Shown here: positions 55,122 through 64,000 of the stretch, piece after piece
How the letters are laid out: every line of letters starts with the position of its first letter
Position numbering within the stretch: the first letter of the stretch is position 1
Source: Shewanella fodinae
GTDB lineage: Bacteria > Pseudomonadota > Gammaproteobacteria > Enterobacterales > Shewanellaceae
Assembly (NCBI RefSeq): GCF_014651955.1
Contig: NZ_BMXW01000002.1
Coordinates: 310,760 to 374,759, forward strand
Length of the DNA stretch: 64,000 nucleotides
Direction: 5' to 3'
Made by a program: the position numbers and the translations under genes
Notes under the pieces: model-generated
Database searches by the model: none
Told to the model about the DNA's origin: nothing
What the model saw: the letters and a program-made list of their open reading frames with translations, nothing else

Positions 55122-56146
55122 CAGAAAAATTTCCTCAGATCCATCCCTTGATACATCGCAGCCACCTGCTCTGCGTAGCCATTGAACGGCAAAGTCGGGA
55201 TGCGCTTGGCATTAAACAAACCGCCTTCTGCGATCCGCCGTTCACTGGCCTGCGACCATCGCGGGTGATCGACCTGCGGATTCACATTGGCATAGAAGCC
55301 ATATTCATGGGGTACCAGTTGATTCCAACTGGATGGCGGCTGCTTATCTACCAGCCGGATCCGCACCACCGACTTAATACTCTTAAATCCGTACTTCCAA
55401 GGCACCACTAGTCTGATAGGCGCACCGCTTTGGGGCGACAAGGTTTTATCATATAGCCCAACCGCCATAAACGTCAGTTCATTGGTAGCTTCATCCAGAC
55501 GCAAACCTTCTACATAAGGGTAATGAATACCACCGCCCATCAACGGGTTACGCTGCCCCGGCATCTGTTCTGGATCAAACAGTGTTTCAAAAGCCACATG
55601 AGTTGCCTTACTGCTGACGCCCACTTTCTTTAGCAATGCTGCCAACGGAAATCCCACCCAAGGAATAACCATCGACCAGGCCTCAACACAGCGTAAACGA
55701 TATGTACGTTGTTCCAATGGCAGCAGTTTATAAAGGTCGTCATATCCCAGTGTCAACGGCTTATCGACTAGGCCATCAATCGTCAATGACCAAGGATCGA
55801 CTTTAAACTTTTGCGCATTTTCAAACGGATCTTGCTTACCCGTTCCAAACTCATAGAAGTTATTGTGACGAATAACCTTGTCGTAAGGCGTCTGGGTTTC
55901 TGACGTCTGATATTGTTGGTCCACGGTGAAATTAAGCTGGCGAGTGGGAGCCAAAGCCTGCGGTTCACCAAATAAATCGAATATTCCAGCTTGAACATAG
56001 CCGGGCAGACTTGCGGCAATACTGCCAAACCCCAACATTGCCGTTATGCGTCGTCGCTCCCGAAATACCGCTTCGGGTGTTACTTCAGATTGCGGCAGTT
56101 CCCAACGGGGTCGGTGCAGAATCCCCTTGATAAACTTGCGATTCAT
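55121..56146 (-). CDS. msrP: MsrP, periplasmic methionine sulfoxide reductase (molybdenum)
   Basis: Repairs oxidised Met in envelope proteins using a molybdopterin cofactor. RERRRITAMLGFGSIAASLP is a twin-arginine signal. YNNFYEFG-type sequence reads RHNNFYEFGTGKQDPFENA; LRCVEAWSMVIPWVGFPLA holds the Cys ligand of molybdenum; PYVEGLRLDEA, WKYGFKSIKSVVRIRLV and GFYANVNPQVDHPRWSQASE are close to E. coli MsrP (YedY). ATG 56146 gives 341 residues; GTG 56158 is possible. First gene of msrPQ. Confidence 0.97.
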   Translation of the reverse strand: MNRKFIKGILHRPRWELPQSEVTPEAVFRERRRITAMLGFGSIAASLPGYVQAGIFDLFGEPQALAPTRQLNFTVDQQYQTSETQTPYDKVIRHNNFYEFGTGKQDPFENAQKFKVDPWSLTIDGLVDKPLTLGYDDLYKLLPLEQRTYRLRCVEAWSMVIPWVGFPLAALLKKVGVSSKATHVAFETLFDPEQMPGQRNPLMGGGIHYPYVEGLRLDEATNELTFMAVGLYDKTLSPQSGAPIRLVVPWKYGFKSIKSVVRIRLVDKQPPSSWNQLVPHEYGFYANVNPQVDHPRWSQASERRIAEGGLFNAKRIPTLPFNGYAEQVAAMYQGMDLRKFF

Positions 56147-56350
56147 AGATAATGCCACTCAAGCAATAATGGATTTCCATTAGACAACAGTAACGCCTTT
56201 CGGTTGCATGGGCAATTGCTGAAATACCGGGTATCGTACCCCAAAGTACAAGCCTTAAGCAGCTGGCAAATCCAGTGACAGCAAGGCCTTGAAGGCAACA
56301 TCTATCCGTGCGACCCTAGTTGGCAAAACGTGCGTAACAGGAAAAATGGC

Positions 56351-57835
56351 ATGGATTTGGTCAATGAACTTTTGGCACCTAGAATCTCTCTCATCTGGCT
56401 TTTAGCTGCGGTAGTCATTAGCGGATTACTGTGTGTCTGGCAAACCAAGCGCCGCCAAGCACTGCTGCTACAAACCGCCGATGAGCTGTACCAGCAGCAG
56501 TTGCAACAATTAGCGCAGCAACTACTGGCGGCCCAAGAACGGCTGCAGCAACAGACCAGTGATCTGGGGATGGCACAAGCCAGAGCCGAAAGAGTACCAG
56601 TGCTGGAACAATTGCTTAAAGACACTCAACATAAGCTGATGGAAACACAGCTGAACTTGTCTAAATCCAATGCGATGCAACAGACACTCAGTGCCCGGTT
56701 TGAGGCAGAACAGCAGGCACTAAACGACAAACTCGCGTTGCTGGAGAGCAGTGAATCTCGTTTAAAAACGCAATTTGAAAACATTGCAAACAAAATATTT
56801 GATGACAAGAGCATTAAACTGCAATCACAGAATGCTCAGCAAATGGAAGGATTTGTTGCACCACTCAAGCAACAACTGGAAGGTTTCAGGCAACAAATTA
56901 GTGAATCATATTCAAAGGAACAGGCTGAGCGTTTCTCACTCAAGCATCAACTAGAAGAGTTGAAGCAGCTCAATCAACGCATGAGTGAGGATGCTGTCAA
57001 CCTGACCCGCGCCCTTAAAGGTGACAACAAGCAGCAGGGAAACTGGGGCGAAGTGATCCTAGAGCGGGTGCTGTCTGAAAGTGGCCTGCGTGCAGGTCAC
57101 GAGTACGATATTCAACAAGATTTGCAAAACGATAGTGGCAAACATTTCAAACCGGATGTGATAGTCCACCTGCCCGATGAAAAAGATGTGGTAATTGACT
57201 CCAAGATGTCCTTGCTAGCCTATGAACGCTTTTTCAATGCTGACTCGGACGAGGAAAAACTGCTGGCAGCCAAAGAACATGTCAATTCACTGCGCGCCCA
57301 TATCAAGGGACTGGGGCAAAAAGACTATCAGAAATTACATGGGCTCAAGAGTTTGGACTATGTGTTGATGTTTATTCCACTGGAACCAGCTTTTTTACTG
57401 GCATTGGAACAGGAGCCGCAGCTCATCAACTATGCCTTGGAAAATAATATTATGCTGGTCAGCCCAACCAATCTGTTGGTGGCACTCAGAACGATCAATA
57501 ATATCTGGCGCTATGAATACCAGAATCAGCACGCGCAGCGTATTGCCCGTCAAGCTGGCAAAATCTACGATAAACTGTGTGGATTCGTTGAAGACATGGA
57601 CAAACTCGGCCGTGCACTGTCCAGTGCCGACAAATGTTTTACAGGGGCCATGGGTAAGCTCACGAGTGGTCGCGGCAATTTGATCCAACAAGCCCACCAG
57701 ATAAAACAGCTGGGAGCAGAAACTAGCAAGCAGCTAGATAGTAAGTTGTTGGACAAGGCCTTAAGTAGCGAAGCTGAAAGCGAAGAGAAGATTGAGCATT
57801 TGGATGCCGCCAGAAAAGCGGTGAACGAATCCTAG
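56351..57835 (+). CDS. rmuC: RmuC family DNA recombination protein
   Basis: 494 residues. An N-terminal membrane anchor (ISLIWLLAAVVISGLLCVW) is followed by a long Gln-rich coiled coil (about 40-210) and a PD-(D/E)XK nuclease-like core: NWGEVILERVLSESGLRAGH, KPDVIVHLPDEKDVVIDSKM and YVLMFIPLEPAFLLALEQEP. RmuC limits inversions at short repeats in E. coli and has been linked to phage defence in some settings. AGGA lies 8 nt before ATG 56351; the frame extends to GTG 56330. Confidence 0.95.
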   Translation: MDLVNELLAPRISLIWLLAAVVISGLLCVWQTKRRQALLLQTADELYQQQLQQLAQQLLAAQERLQQQTSDLGMAQARAERVPVLEQLLKDTQHKLMETQLNLSKSNAMQQTLSARFEAEQQALNDKLALLESSESRLKTQFENIANKIFDDKSIKLQSQNAQQMEGFVAPLKQQLEGFRQQISESYSKEQAERFSLKHQLEELKQLNQRMSEDAVNLTRALKGDNKQQGNWGEVILERVLSESGLRAGHEYDIQQDLQNDSGKHFKPDVIVHLPDEKDVVIDSKMSLLAYERFFNADSDEEKLLAAKEHVNSLRAHIKGLGQKDYQKLHGLKSLDYVLMFIPLEPAFLLALEQEPQLINYALENNIMLVSPTNLLVALRTINNIWRYEYQNQHAQRIARQAGKIYDKLCGFVEDMDKLGRALSSADKCFTGAMGKLTSGRGNLIQQAHQIKQLGAETSKQLDSKLLDKALSSEAESEEKIEHLDAARKAVNES

Positions 57836-57872
57836 ATTTTAGCGGTAGTGGGATTCAACAGTAGGAGCATAT

Positions 57873-59795
57873 ATGTCTGTGATTTGGCGCAAAAGGCGTT
57901 TGCTGACCGTAGCTGTCAGCGCCCTGCTGCTGGTATTTTCCACCACTGTCACCGCGGCCAATGATTATAAAAAACAGCGGCAGCAGTATCTGGATGCCAG
58001 AGACGCGCTAAAGAATAACCAGTTGGAGACCTATCAGAAGTTACGACGTCAGTTAGACAACTATCCGCTGGTTATCTACCTGGACTTCAATGCAAATCTC
58101 GACACTATTCTGAAAATGCACGGCAAGCAGGCCTATGCCGCTATGCAACCCTTTATCACCTCGCCACTTTACGATATGGCCAGACACCGTTATTTGCTGC
58201 AAGCTGGCGATGATAAGCGTTGGCAGGATTTTCTGGCTGTATCGCCGGATCTGCCTCGGGCGACCGATCTGCAGTGTTATTACTATCGCGCAAAATTAAG
58301 CGAAGGCGCGACCACAGAAGCTTATAAAGGTGCTGAAAACCTTTGGTTGACCGGGCATTCACTGCCTAAAGCTTGTGATCAACTGCTCACGGCATGGACT
58401 CATGCCGGATTACGTAGTCAGGAATTGATCTGGTCACGCATGTTGCTGAGTTTTGATGAAGGTGAAACCGGCCTACTGAGTTTTCTAGCGCAGAAAATCA
58501 CCCAGCATAAAGCGCAAGCGCAGTTACTGTTAGATGTGTACCGCGATCCACGCACGCTACGCCATAGCCGCGCCTTCAGCGGTCATGCCGCTATCTATGG
58601 CGATATTGTGGCTGCCGGGCTAAAACGTTTGGCGGCAAAAGATCTCAAGCAGGCTTTCTCTCTGTATGCCAAGTATCAGAAAGCGGGCCGTTTTAATGAC
58701 GACGATGGTCGTAAACTAAATCGTTATCTGGTGTGGTATGCCCTGCTGAAACGGGAAGATGGTTTACGGGATGTTGTCGATACCATGTTGCCGTTACTAC
58801 GTTCGGACGATCTCACCGAACGGCGGTTACGTTGGGCTTTGGCCGAGCAAGATAGTGCAATGGTGAAAAAACTGCTGCCACTTCTCAGTGACGAATCCCG
58901 AAATGATGCCCGCTGGCAATATTGGCAACACAGGTTTGGCCTTGTGGATGATGCCACCTACGCCAAAATTGCTGAGCAACGTAATTTTTACGGCTTTGCG
59001 GTGGCCAGTGAGCTGGGGAAACCGCTAAATCTGGCCCATGACCCAACTGTTAATCAGGATAATCTGCAGGCACGCTTGGCTGACGATCCGGGATTGGCAC
59101 GGGTTCAAGAACTCATGGTTCTCGACAAATGGCTCGACGCCAAACCAGAATGGAGCTTGTTGCTGCAACGCCATAATCGGCAGATGCAGGCACAGTACGA
59201 TCTATATGCCTTGCAGCAAGGTTGGGAAGCCCTTGCCGTAGATACCAGTATCACCGCCCGTTTGTGGGACGATATGGCCATGCGCTTCCCGTTTCCAGAG
59301 CAACAAAGTTTCGACAAGGCTGGCAAAAAATTTGGTGCATCAGTGAACGAATTGCGAGCCATCTCTCGCCGGGAAAGCGCCTATAACCCCTATGCCACCT
59401 CAGGGGCTGGTGCCCGTGGCTTTATGCAGCTAATGCCCGGCACAGCAGCTCGTACCGCCAAAAAATACAAATTGCCGTACGATGGGGTCAAAAGTCTGTA
59501 TCAGCCGGAAATCAATATTCCGTTGGGTAGTGCCTATTACAGCCAGTTATTGCAGCAATTTAAGGGCAATAGGATCCTCGCTGCCGCCGCTTATAACGCG
59601 GGGCCGTCCCGGGTCAGTCAATGGCTAAAAGACAGCCAGGGCAAACTCGATCTGATGACGTTCGTAGAGGTGATTCCTTTTACTGAAACCCGAGAATACG
59701 TTCAGGCAGTCTTTACCTATCGGGCTATTTATGAACGAAAACAACAGCAAAAACTCCCATTCTTCAGCCGCGAGGAAATGCAATATCACTACTGA
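57873..59795 (+). CDS. slt: Soluble lytic murein transglycosylase
   Basis: Periplasmic exo-acting transglycosylase. Signal peptide to about residue 29 (ending VTA-A). A superhelical U-shaped domain of paired helices (about 30-450) is followed by the SLT catalytic domain: ELRAISRRESAYNPYATSGA holds the catalytic Glu, with GARGFMQLMPGTA and ILAAAAYNAGPSRVSQWL. The 640 residues match Slt70. AGGAG lies 8 nt before the ATG. It shares strand and orientation with rmuC (37 bp gap). Confidence 0.95.
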   Translation: MSVIWRKRRLLTVAVSALLLVFSTTVTAANDYKKQRQQYLDARDALKNNQLETYQKLRRQLDNYPLVIYLDFNANLDTILKMHGKQAYAAMQPFITSPLYDMARHRYLLQAGDDKRWQDFLAVSPDLPRATDLQCYYYRAKLSEGATTEAYKGAENLWLTGHSLPKACDQLLTAWTHAGLRSQELIWSRMLLSFDEGETGLLSFLAQKITQHKAQAQLLLDVYRDPRTLRHSRAFSGHAAIYGDIVAAGLKRLAAKDLKQAFSLYAKYQKAGRFNDDDGRKLNRYLVWYALLKREDGLRDVVDTMLPLLRSDDLTERRLRWALAEQDSAMVKKLLPLLSDESRNDARWQYWQHRFGLVDDATYAKIAEQRNFYGFAVASELGKPLNLAHDPTVNQDNLQARLADDPGLARVQELMVLDKWLDAKPEWSLLLQRHNRQMQAQYDLYALQQGWEALAVDTSITARLWDDMAMRFPFPEQQSFDKAGKKFGASVNELRAISRRESAYNPYATSGAGARGFMQLMPGTAARTAKKYKLPYDGVKSLYQPEINIPLGSAYYSQLLQQFKGNRILAAAAYNAGPSRVSQWLKDSQGKLDLMTFVEVIPFTETREYVQAVFTYRAIYERKQQQKLPFFSREEMQYHY

Positions 59796-59917
59796 TGCTG
59801 CAGTTGTAATGTCATAGCAATAATCCCGTCGCCGGATAAATATGCGGTTCTGACTTGGCACTGGCGCACACAGCGATTACCTTGATAACAGTTGTCGGCG
59901 AATTTAAAAGGAAAGTT

Positions 59918-60823
59918 ATGCCACAAGCCGTTATCGAGCAGGCACTGCAGCAACTGCAACAAGTGTTGATAGGCAAACCGCGGGTGATCCGCATGGCACT
60001 AGCCTGCATTCTGGCTCGTGGTCATTTATTGATAGAAGATTTGCCCGGCATGGGCAAAACCACCTTATCGCAAGCGCTAGCACAAACACTTGGCCTCAGT
60101 TATCAGCGCATTCAGTTCACCAGTGACATGCTTCCAGCCGATATTCTCGGGGTCTCTATCTTCGATAAACAGCAGGCGGAACTCGTGTTTCATCCTGGTC
60201 CCATTTTTCGGCAGATGGTGCTCGCTGATGAAATTAACCGCGCCAGCCCCAAGACCCAAAGTGCGCTGTTAGAGGCGATGGCAGAACAACAGATCACCAT
60301 AGACGGTATTACGCACCTGTTACCTCGGCCATTTTTTGTGGTTGCCACCCAAAACCCCAGTGAACAGTCCGGCACATTTCCGTTGCCAGAATCGCAGCTT
60401 GATCGATTTATGATGCGATTATCGATTGGCTATCCCAGTCAGGACGCGGAATTAAAAATGCTGAAAAGCAGTAACGATAAATCACTACCGCTGCCGCAAT
60501 GCCTGAGTGCGATGGAGTTGACACAGCTGCAACAACAGTGCGATCAAGTTGCCGCATCAGATGCGCTGCTGGCATATATTCTGGCGCTGGTAGAAGGTTC
60601 ACGCGAGTTGAATGAAGGCTATGGATTGTCTCCCCGAGCAGCCAAAGCATTGCTCGCTGCTGCCAGAGCCTGGGCGTTTATTCATGGTAGGCAGTATCTG
60701 GTGCCAGAAGATGTGCAAGCGATCTTTGTCGCCGTTGCCGAACACAGATTACGTCAGTCCAATCAGCAACAAGGTGAACAACTTTCGCTGCGGCTACTCA
60801 GCACCATTAATCCGATCCGGTAA
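59918..60823 (+). CDS. MoxR-type AAA+ ATPase
   Basis: 301 residues. Walker A LIEDLPGMGKTTLSQALAQ, Walker B VLADEINRASPKTQSALLEA and sensor 1 ATQNPSEQSGTFPLPESQLD are MoxR signatures; a C-terminal lid follows (YGLSPRAAKALLAAARAWAF). MoxR proteins act as chaperone-like assembly factors for partners encoded nearby. Start at ATG 59918 with AAGGAAAG upstream; the frame is open 21 codons more. First gene of a three-gene unit with DUF58 and a transglutaminase-like protein. Confidence 0.95.
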   Translation: MPQAVIEQALQQLQQVLIGKPRVIRMALACILARGHLLIEDLPGMGKTTLSQALAQTLGLSYQRIQFTSDMLPADILGVSIFDKQQAELVFHPGPIFRQMVLADEINRASPKTQSALLEAMAEQQITIDGITHLLPRPFFVVATQNPSEQSGTFPLPESQLDRFMMRLSIGYPSQDAELKMLKSSNDKSLPLPQCLSAMELTQLQQQCDQVAASDALLAYILALVEGSRELNEGYGLSPRAAKALLAAARAWAFIHGRQYLVPEDVQAIFVAVAEHRLRQSNQQQGEQLSLRLLSTINPIR

Positions 60824-60829
60824 GCCGTG

Positions 60830-61807
60830 ATGATGACCGCCTCTCCCCCATTTCTGCGGCGCTGGCTACACCAATGGTTATCCAGGCGCATCCCGGCGGG
60901 TCCACGGCAGCGCTTGAGTCATCGCAGCATCTTCATTCTGCCTAGCGGCTTTGGCTTAATGTGGTTACTACTGACCCTACTGCTGTTTTTGTTTGGTACT
61001 AACTATCAGAACAATTTGGTGATCGGACTGAGTTTATTACTCGCCAGTGTCTTCGTTAGCGCTATTCTCCATAGCTACCGTAATCTGGCAGGACTGTGCA
61101 TTCATGCCTTACCGCCCACCGAAGTCTATGCCGGTGACACCGTTGCCATACCACTGAAAGTATCGGCCGATAGCCAGCTGTATCAGGTGCAATTGGGCTA
61201 TCCTGCGGGCCAGATGATGACCGCATCACAGATATCGTCGCAGCCGCAAATCATTGCATTGCCGGTAACGACCAGCAAACGCGGCTGGCTGACACCAGGA
61301 AGGTTATTGATAGAATCGCGCTTTCCGCTGGGGCTGTGCCGCGTCTGGTCATGGGTTGATCTGGATAATCGCATATTGGTATATCCAGCATTGCGACAGT
61401 CACCGCTGCAGTTGCAGGGGCATAGCGATGACGGGGTTCACTCACTACACCACCAGCCAGGGATAGATGAGTTTAGCGGTCTTAAATCATGGCACCCAGG
61501 TGAATCGCTAAAGCAGGTTGCCTGGAAGCAGTATGCTCAGGGCCGTGGAATGTTATCTAAGGAGTTTGCCGATCCACAAGGTCAACCGGTGTGGCTGCAG
61601 CTTGCCCCAGCACTCAATGCCATTCAGTTAGAACAGGCACTGCAACAACTCTGTTGGCAGGTGGATATTCTGGCTCGCCAACAACGGAGCTGGGGCTTAA
61701 AACTGGCGCATCAGGTGATAACACCGTCGGCGGGTGAGCCACATCGGCGCAACTGTTTGGCAGCATTGGCGCTGTATCAACCGACAGCGGAGCCAAAAGA
61801 TGAATAG
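60830..61807 (+). CDS. DUF58 domain protein
   Basis: 325 residues. Two membrane helices near the N-terminus (FGLMWLLLTLLLFLFGTNY and LVIGLSLLLASVFVSAILH) precede a beta-rich part and the DUF58 signature DEFSGLKSWHPGESLKQVA followed by WKQYAQGRGM. The C-terminal half may adopt a von Willebrand A-like fold. Nearly always encoded next to MoxR. GTG 60827, ATG 60830 and ATG 60833 are all possible starts. It overlaps tgpA by 8 bp. Confidence 0.92.
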   Translation: MMTASPPFLRRWLHQWLSRRIPAGPRQRLSHRSIFILPSGFGLMWLLLTLLLFLFGTNYQNNLVIGLSLLLASVFVSAILHSYRNLAGLCIHALPPTEVYAGDTVAIPLKVSADSQLYQVQLGYPAGQMMTASQISSQPQIIALPVTTSKRGWLTPGRLLIESRFPLGLCRVWSWVDLDNRILVYPALRQSPLQLQGHSDDGVHSLHHQPGIDEFSGLKSWHPGESLKQVAWKQYAQGRGMLSKEFADPQGQPVWLQLAPALNAIQLEQALQQLCWQVDILARQQRSWGLKLAHQVITPSAGEPHRRNCLAALALYQPTAEPKDE

Positions 61808-63857
61808 CAGCGATCACCTTAGCCGTCGCACCCTATTTTGGTTGCTGCTGACCAATATTGCCGTGCTGTTGCCGCTGTATGACAAGATCACCGTGGCGAC
61901 GCTTGGGATCTGCGCTATCTGCTTCATCTGGCGTTTAGGCATATATCTTGGGAAAGTCTCACGGCCTCCACGACTGCTGGTCACCCTACTGGCGCTGTCT
62001 GCGGCAATAACACTCGCCTTGGTGAGCCGCGAAATGGGCTTACTGAACGCACTGATTAATCTGCTGATCTTGGGGTACGCGTTAAAGTACATAGAAGCCA
62101 GAATACGGCGTGACGTTCTGGCGATCATTCTGGCGGGATATTTCCTCATTGCGCTGACGTTTATCGATCATCAAGGCATGGGGAATGTGTTACTGCTGCT
62201 CCCCGTCACCGCTATCAATACGCTCACACTGGTTAGCCTTTACCGTGACGATTGCTCCGCCGCCACACAAAGCTGGCTTACCGTCAAACTGCTGCTGCAA
62301 AGCCTGCCACTCACCTTATTGCTATTTATCGTCATGCCAAGATTTGCCCCATTATGGATGGTGCCACAAATGAAATCGGCCAGTACTGGGTTAACCGATG
62401 AAGTGGGCTTTGGCGATATTTCGCGACTGACCCGCTCGTCGGATCTAGCCTTTCGCGCCACCTTTGACGGCCCAGTTCCACCGCCACAGGCATTGTACTG
62501 GCGAGCGCTCGTACTGGAAGATTTCGACGGTAAACACTGGCGACAAGCGCCAACCACCAAGGCGTTGCAACATAAGGTCAATCTGTTGAAGCCCAACAGA
62601 ACTCCCCCAAAAGGCAATAGCCGCAGTTACCGTGTCATTGCCGAAGGCTCCGGTCAGCAGTGGCTGTTTGCCATAGGCAATGCATTCAGTGATACCCAAG
62701 GCGTATTTAATCTGCCTGACTATCGGTTATATGCTGGCCGGCCGCTACAGCAAAAATTTCAGTATCGGGTACAACAGTATGTTAATGCCCCATTACATGA
62801 GGAGCCGTTGAGCAACGCCGAACGCGAGCGCAATCTGGCATTGCCCTCATCAGTGAATCCCCGCACCCGAGCCTTAGCACAGCAATTTGTTACTGCATAT
62901 CCGCAGCCGGAACCGCGTCTCGATGCCATGATGCGTTATTTCAATCAACAGCCGTTTTTTTACACCCTGACACCACCGGTGACCGGGCCGCAACAGTTGG
63001 ACGATTTCCTGTTTGAAACCCGTGCTGGTTTTTGCGCACATTACGCTTCGGCATTCACCTTTATGGCCCGCGCCAGCGGTGTGCCTGCCCGGCTGGTCAC
63101 TGGCTATCAGGGGGGAGAATTCAATGCTGATGCGGGGTATCTGAGCGTTTATCAGTATATGGCCCACGCCTGGAGTGAAGTGTGGCTGGCTGACCGTGGT
63201 TGGGTGCGCTTTGACCCTACTGCCATGATTGCGCCGCAACGTATTGAACAAGGGTTTGACAGCCTGTTTGCGCCTCAGGACAGTTACCTCGCTGGTACGG
63301 CTTTTTCCGGTATTCGCAGCAGTGCTTGGTATAATCAATTGCGGCTCCGGCTGGCGAGTCTCGACTATTACTGGACCGTCTGGGTCTTAGGTTTTAATGG
63401 TGAACGACAGCAGCAGGTACTTCGCGGACTATTAGGTGAAATCACCACCACTCGCATTGCATTTCTGGTCTTAGGGGTCATGACCCTGATATTTATCATT
63501 ATCGGCTACAGTGCCGGTTTAATTGCATTGCCCACACGCCAACCCCAACTGGACCGAGACTTCCGGCGCATAAGCCGTCTGGCCGCGCGAAAAGGCATCG
63601 TTCGCGCCACCGGATGCGGCCCTAAAGATTATGTTCAACAGTTGATCCAGCATTGGCCGGAGCAACAAAAGCCGCTCACCGAGTGGCGAGAATTATATCT
63701 GCAACTTAAATACGCAAAACTGTCGCCCGTAACGCAACGTATTACCGCCAAACGGTTCCATCGGCTCACCGCTCAGCTGTGGTTACAACTGCTGCGCACT
63801 GCACCGCGAGCGGCTGCAGAGTCCACGCCAGCAACGCTGTCAGCGACCAACCGCTAA
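61800..63857 (+). CDS. TgpA-like membrane transglutaminase (DUF3488)
   Basis: 685 residues. Six membrane segments at the N-terminus (to about residue 190) and one at about 555-580 frame a periplasmic transglutaminase-like domain. The triad is visible: Cys412 in TRAGFCAHYASAF, His456 in MAHAWSEVWL and Asp472 in VRFDPTAM. The C-terminal DUF4129 region is cytoplasmic. The Pseudomonas homologue TgpA is essential for viability. The start overlaps the DUF58 end; the frame is open 22 codons further up. The MoxR-DUF58-TgpA order is widespread; the trio is thought to work together, but its substrate is unknown. Confidence 0.94.
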   Translation: MNSSDHLSRRTLFWLLLTNIAVLLPLYDKITVATLGICAICFIWRLGIYLGKVSRPPRLLVTLLALSAAITLALVSREMGLLNALINLLILGYALKYIEARIRRDVLAIILAGYFLIALTFIDHQGMGNVLLLLPVTAINTLTLVSLYRDDCSAATQSWLTVKLLLQSLPLTLLLFIVMPRFAPLWMVPQMKSASTGLTDEVGFGDISRLTRSSDLAFRATFDGPVPPPQALYWRALVLEDFDGKHWRQAPTTKALQHKVNLLKPNRTPPKGNSRSYRVIAEGSGQQWLFAIGNAFSDTQGVFNLPDYRLYAGRPLQQKFQYRVQQYVNAPLHEEPLSNAERERNLALPSSVNPRTRALAQQFVTAYPQPEPRLDAMMRYFNQQPFFYTLTPPVTGPQQLDDFLFETRAGFCAHYASAFTFMARASGVPARLVTGYQGGEFNADAGYLSVYQYMAHAWSEVWLADRGWVRFDPTAMIAPQRIEQGFDSLFAPQDSYLAGTAFSGIRSSAWYNQLRLRLASLDYYWTVWVLGFNGERQQQVLRGLLGEITTTRIAFLVLGVMTLIFIIIGYSAGLIALPTRQPQLDRDFRRISRLAARKGIVRATGCGPKDYVQQLIQHWPEQQKPLTEWRELYLQLKYAKLSPVTQRITAKRFHRLTAQLWLQLLRTAPRAAAESTPATLSATNR

Positions 63858-63978
63858 GCAGCCATCACTTTTGTCAGCCTCAGACGTCGCAAGCCGAGCG
63901 ATCAACAGTGGCACATTCCAAATCAGCTATTTAGAATAGCGGACATCCGCCACTGAAGGCCATCGATCAGGAATCGCA

Positions 63979-64000
63979 TGTTTACACTGATCCAATCCAA
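63979..64000 (+). CDS. Start of a further gene, possibly recC, cut by the window
   Basis: ATG 63979 has CAGGAA 7 nt upstream and encodes MFTLIQS before the edge. RecC proteins begin with a similar short strand and Ser-Asn, but seven residues cannot prove it. The 121 bp before it hold no other gene. Confidence 0.35.

Noticed and set aside
1-64000. Mobile elements, prophage, integron, CRISPR array or toxin-antitoxin pair
   Set aside because: No transposase, integrase, direct-repeat array or terminal repeats were found, and gene order is that of core chromosome.

Overview
The window is core chromosome of a gammaproteobacterium, most likely a Shewanella. It carries blocks whose gene order matches enterobacterial chromosomes (dapA-bamC / gcvR-bcp / perM-bepA-arsC-hda-uraA; cmoB-cmoA / aspS-yebC-ruvCAB; mltD-gloB-yafS-rnhA-dnaQ-tRNA-Asp near yafJ-fadE), joined to genes typical of Shewanella and marine relatives: TIGR03503, DUF2066, DUF3108, a SprA-like peptidase, an imuA-imuB-dnaE2 cassette, and MoxR-DUF58-TgpA. 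Coding density is high and base composition is even. I see no insertion sequence, prophage, integron or CRISPR array.

Layout. 1-3.5 kb: RND multidrug efflux pump (adaptor plus a permease cut by the window edge). 3.7-5.8 kb: dapA and the outer-membrane assembly lipoprotein bamC. 5.9-15.8 kb: gcvR, bcp, perM, bepA, an arsC-like reductase, a large unknown lipoprotein with a zinc-peptidase motif, hda, a DUF2066 protein and uraA. 15.8-22.6 kb: ruvBAC, yebC, aspS and the tRNA wobble-modifying pair cmoA-cmoB. 22.6-27.7 kb: an apparently dead M3-peptidase homologue, a LysR regulator, a SprA-like peptidase with a small coupled partner, and a TrhA/hemolysin III protein. 27.7-33.7 kb: the SOS mutasome imuA-imuB-dnaE2 behind an excellent LexA box, facing an alkyltransferase-like repair gene. 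33.7-39.8 kb: DUF3108, yafJ, fadE behind a PsrA-like operator, and a cation/proton antiporter. 39.9-45.5 kb: tRNA-Asp with a decayed tRNA copy, a TIGR03503 protein, dnaQ, rnhA, a YeiE-like LysR regulator, a methyltransferase and gloB. 45.7-51.5 kb: mltD, a PAS-containing chemoreceptor, an AsmA protein and RraA. 51.6-54.5 kb: a small helical protein, then a solute-binding protein translationally coupled to a membrane diguanylate cyclase. 54.5-64 kb: msrPQ, rmuC, slt, moxR-DUF58-tgpA, and the first codons of a further gene, possibly recC.

Most of the window is housekeeping: envelope assembly and quality control (bamC, bepA, mltD, slt, AsmA), DNA replication and repair (hda, dnaQ, rnhA, ruvABC, imuABC, rmuC, ATL), tRNA and translation (aspS, cmoAB, tRNA-Asp) and redox protection (bcp, msrPQ, gloB). 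The items I consider worth a second look are the M3-like protein that has lost its zinc site (22.7-24.4 kb), the solute-binding protein/diguanylate cyclase pair (52.2-54.5 kb), the zinc-motif lipoprotein (10.5-12.4 kb), the decayed tRNA next to tRNA-Asp (about 40.0 kb), and the SprA-like peptidase with its small partner and upstream palindrome (25.4-26.8 kb).

All product names rest on reading the sequence and recalling families. No database search was run. Start codons were chosen by ribosome-binding sites and family length and often differ from the longest open frame.
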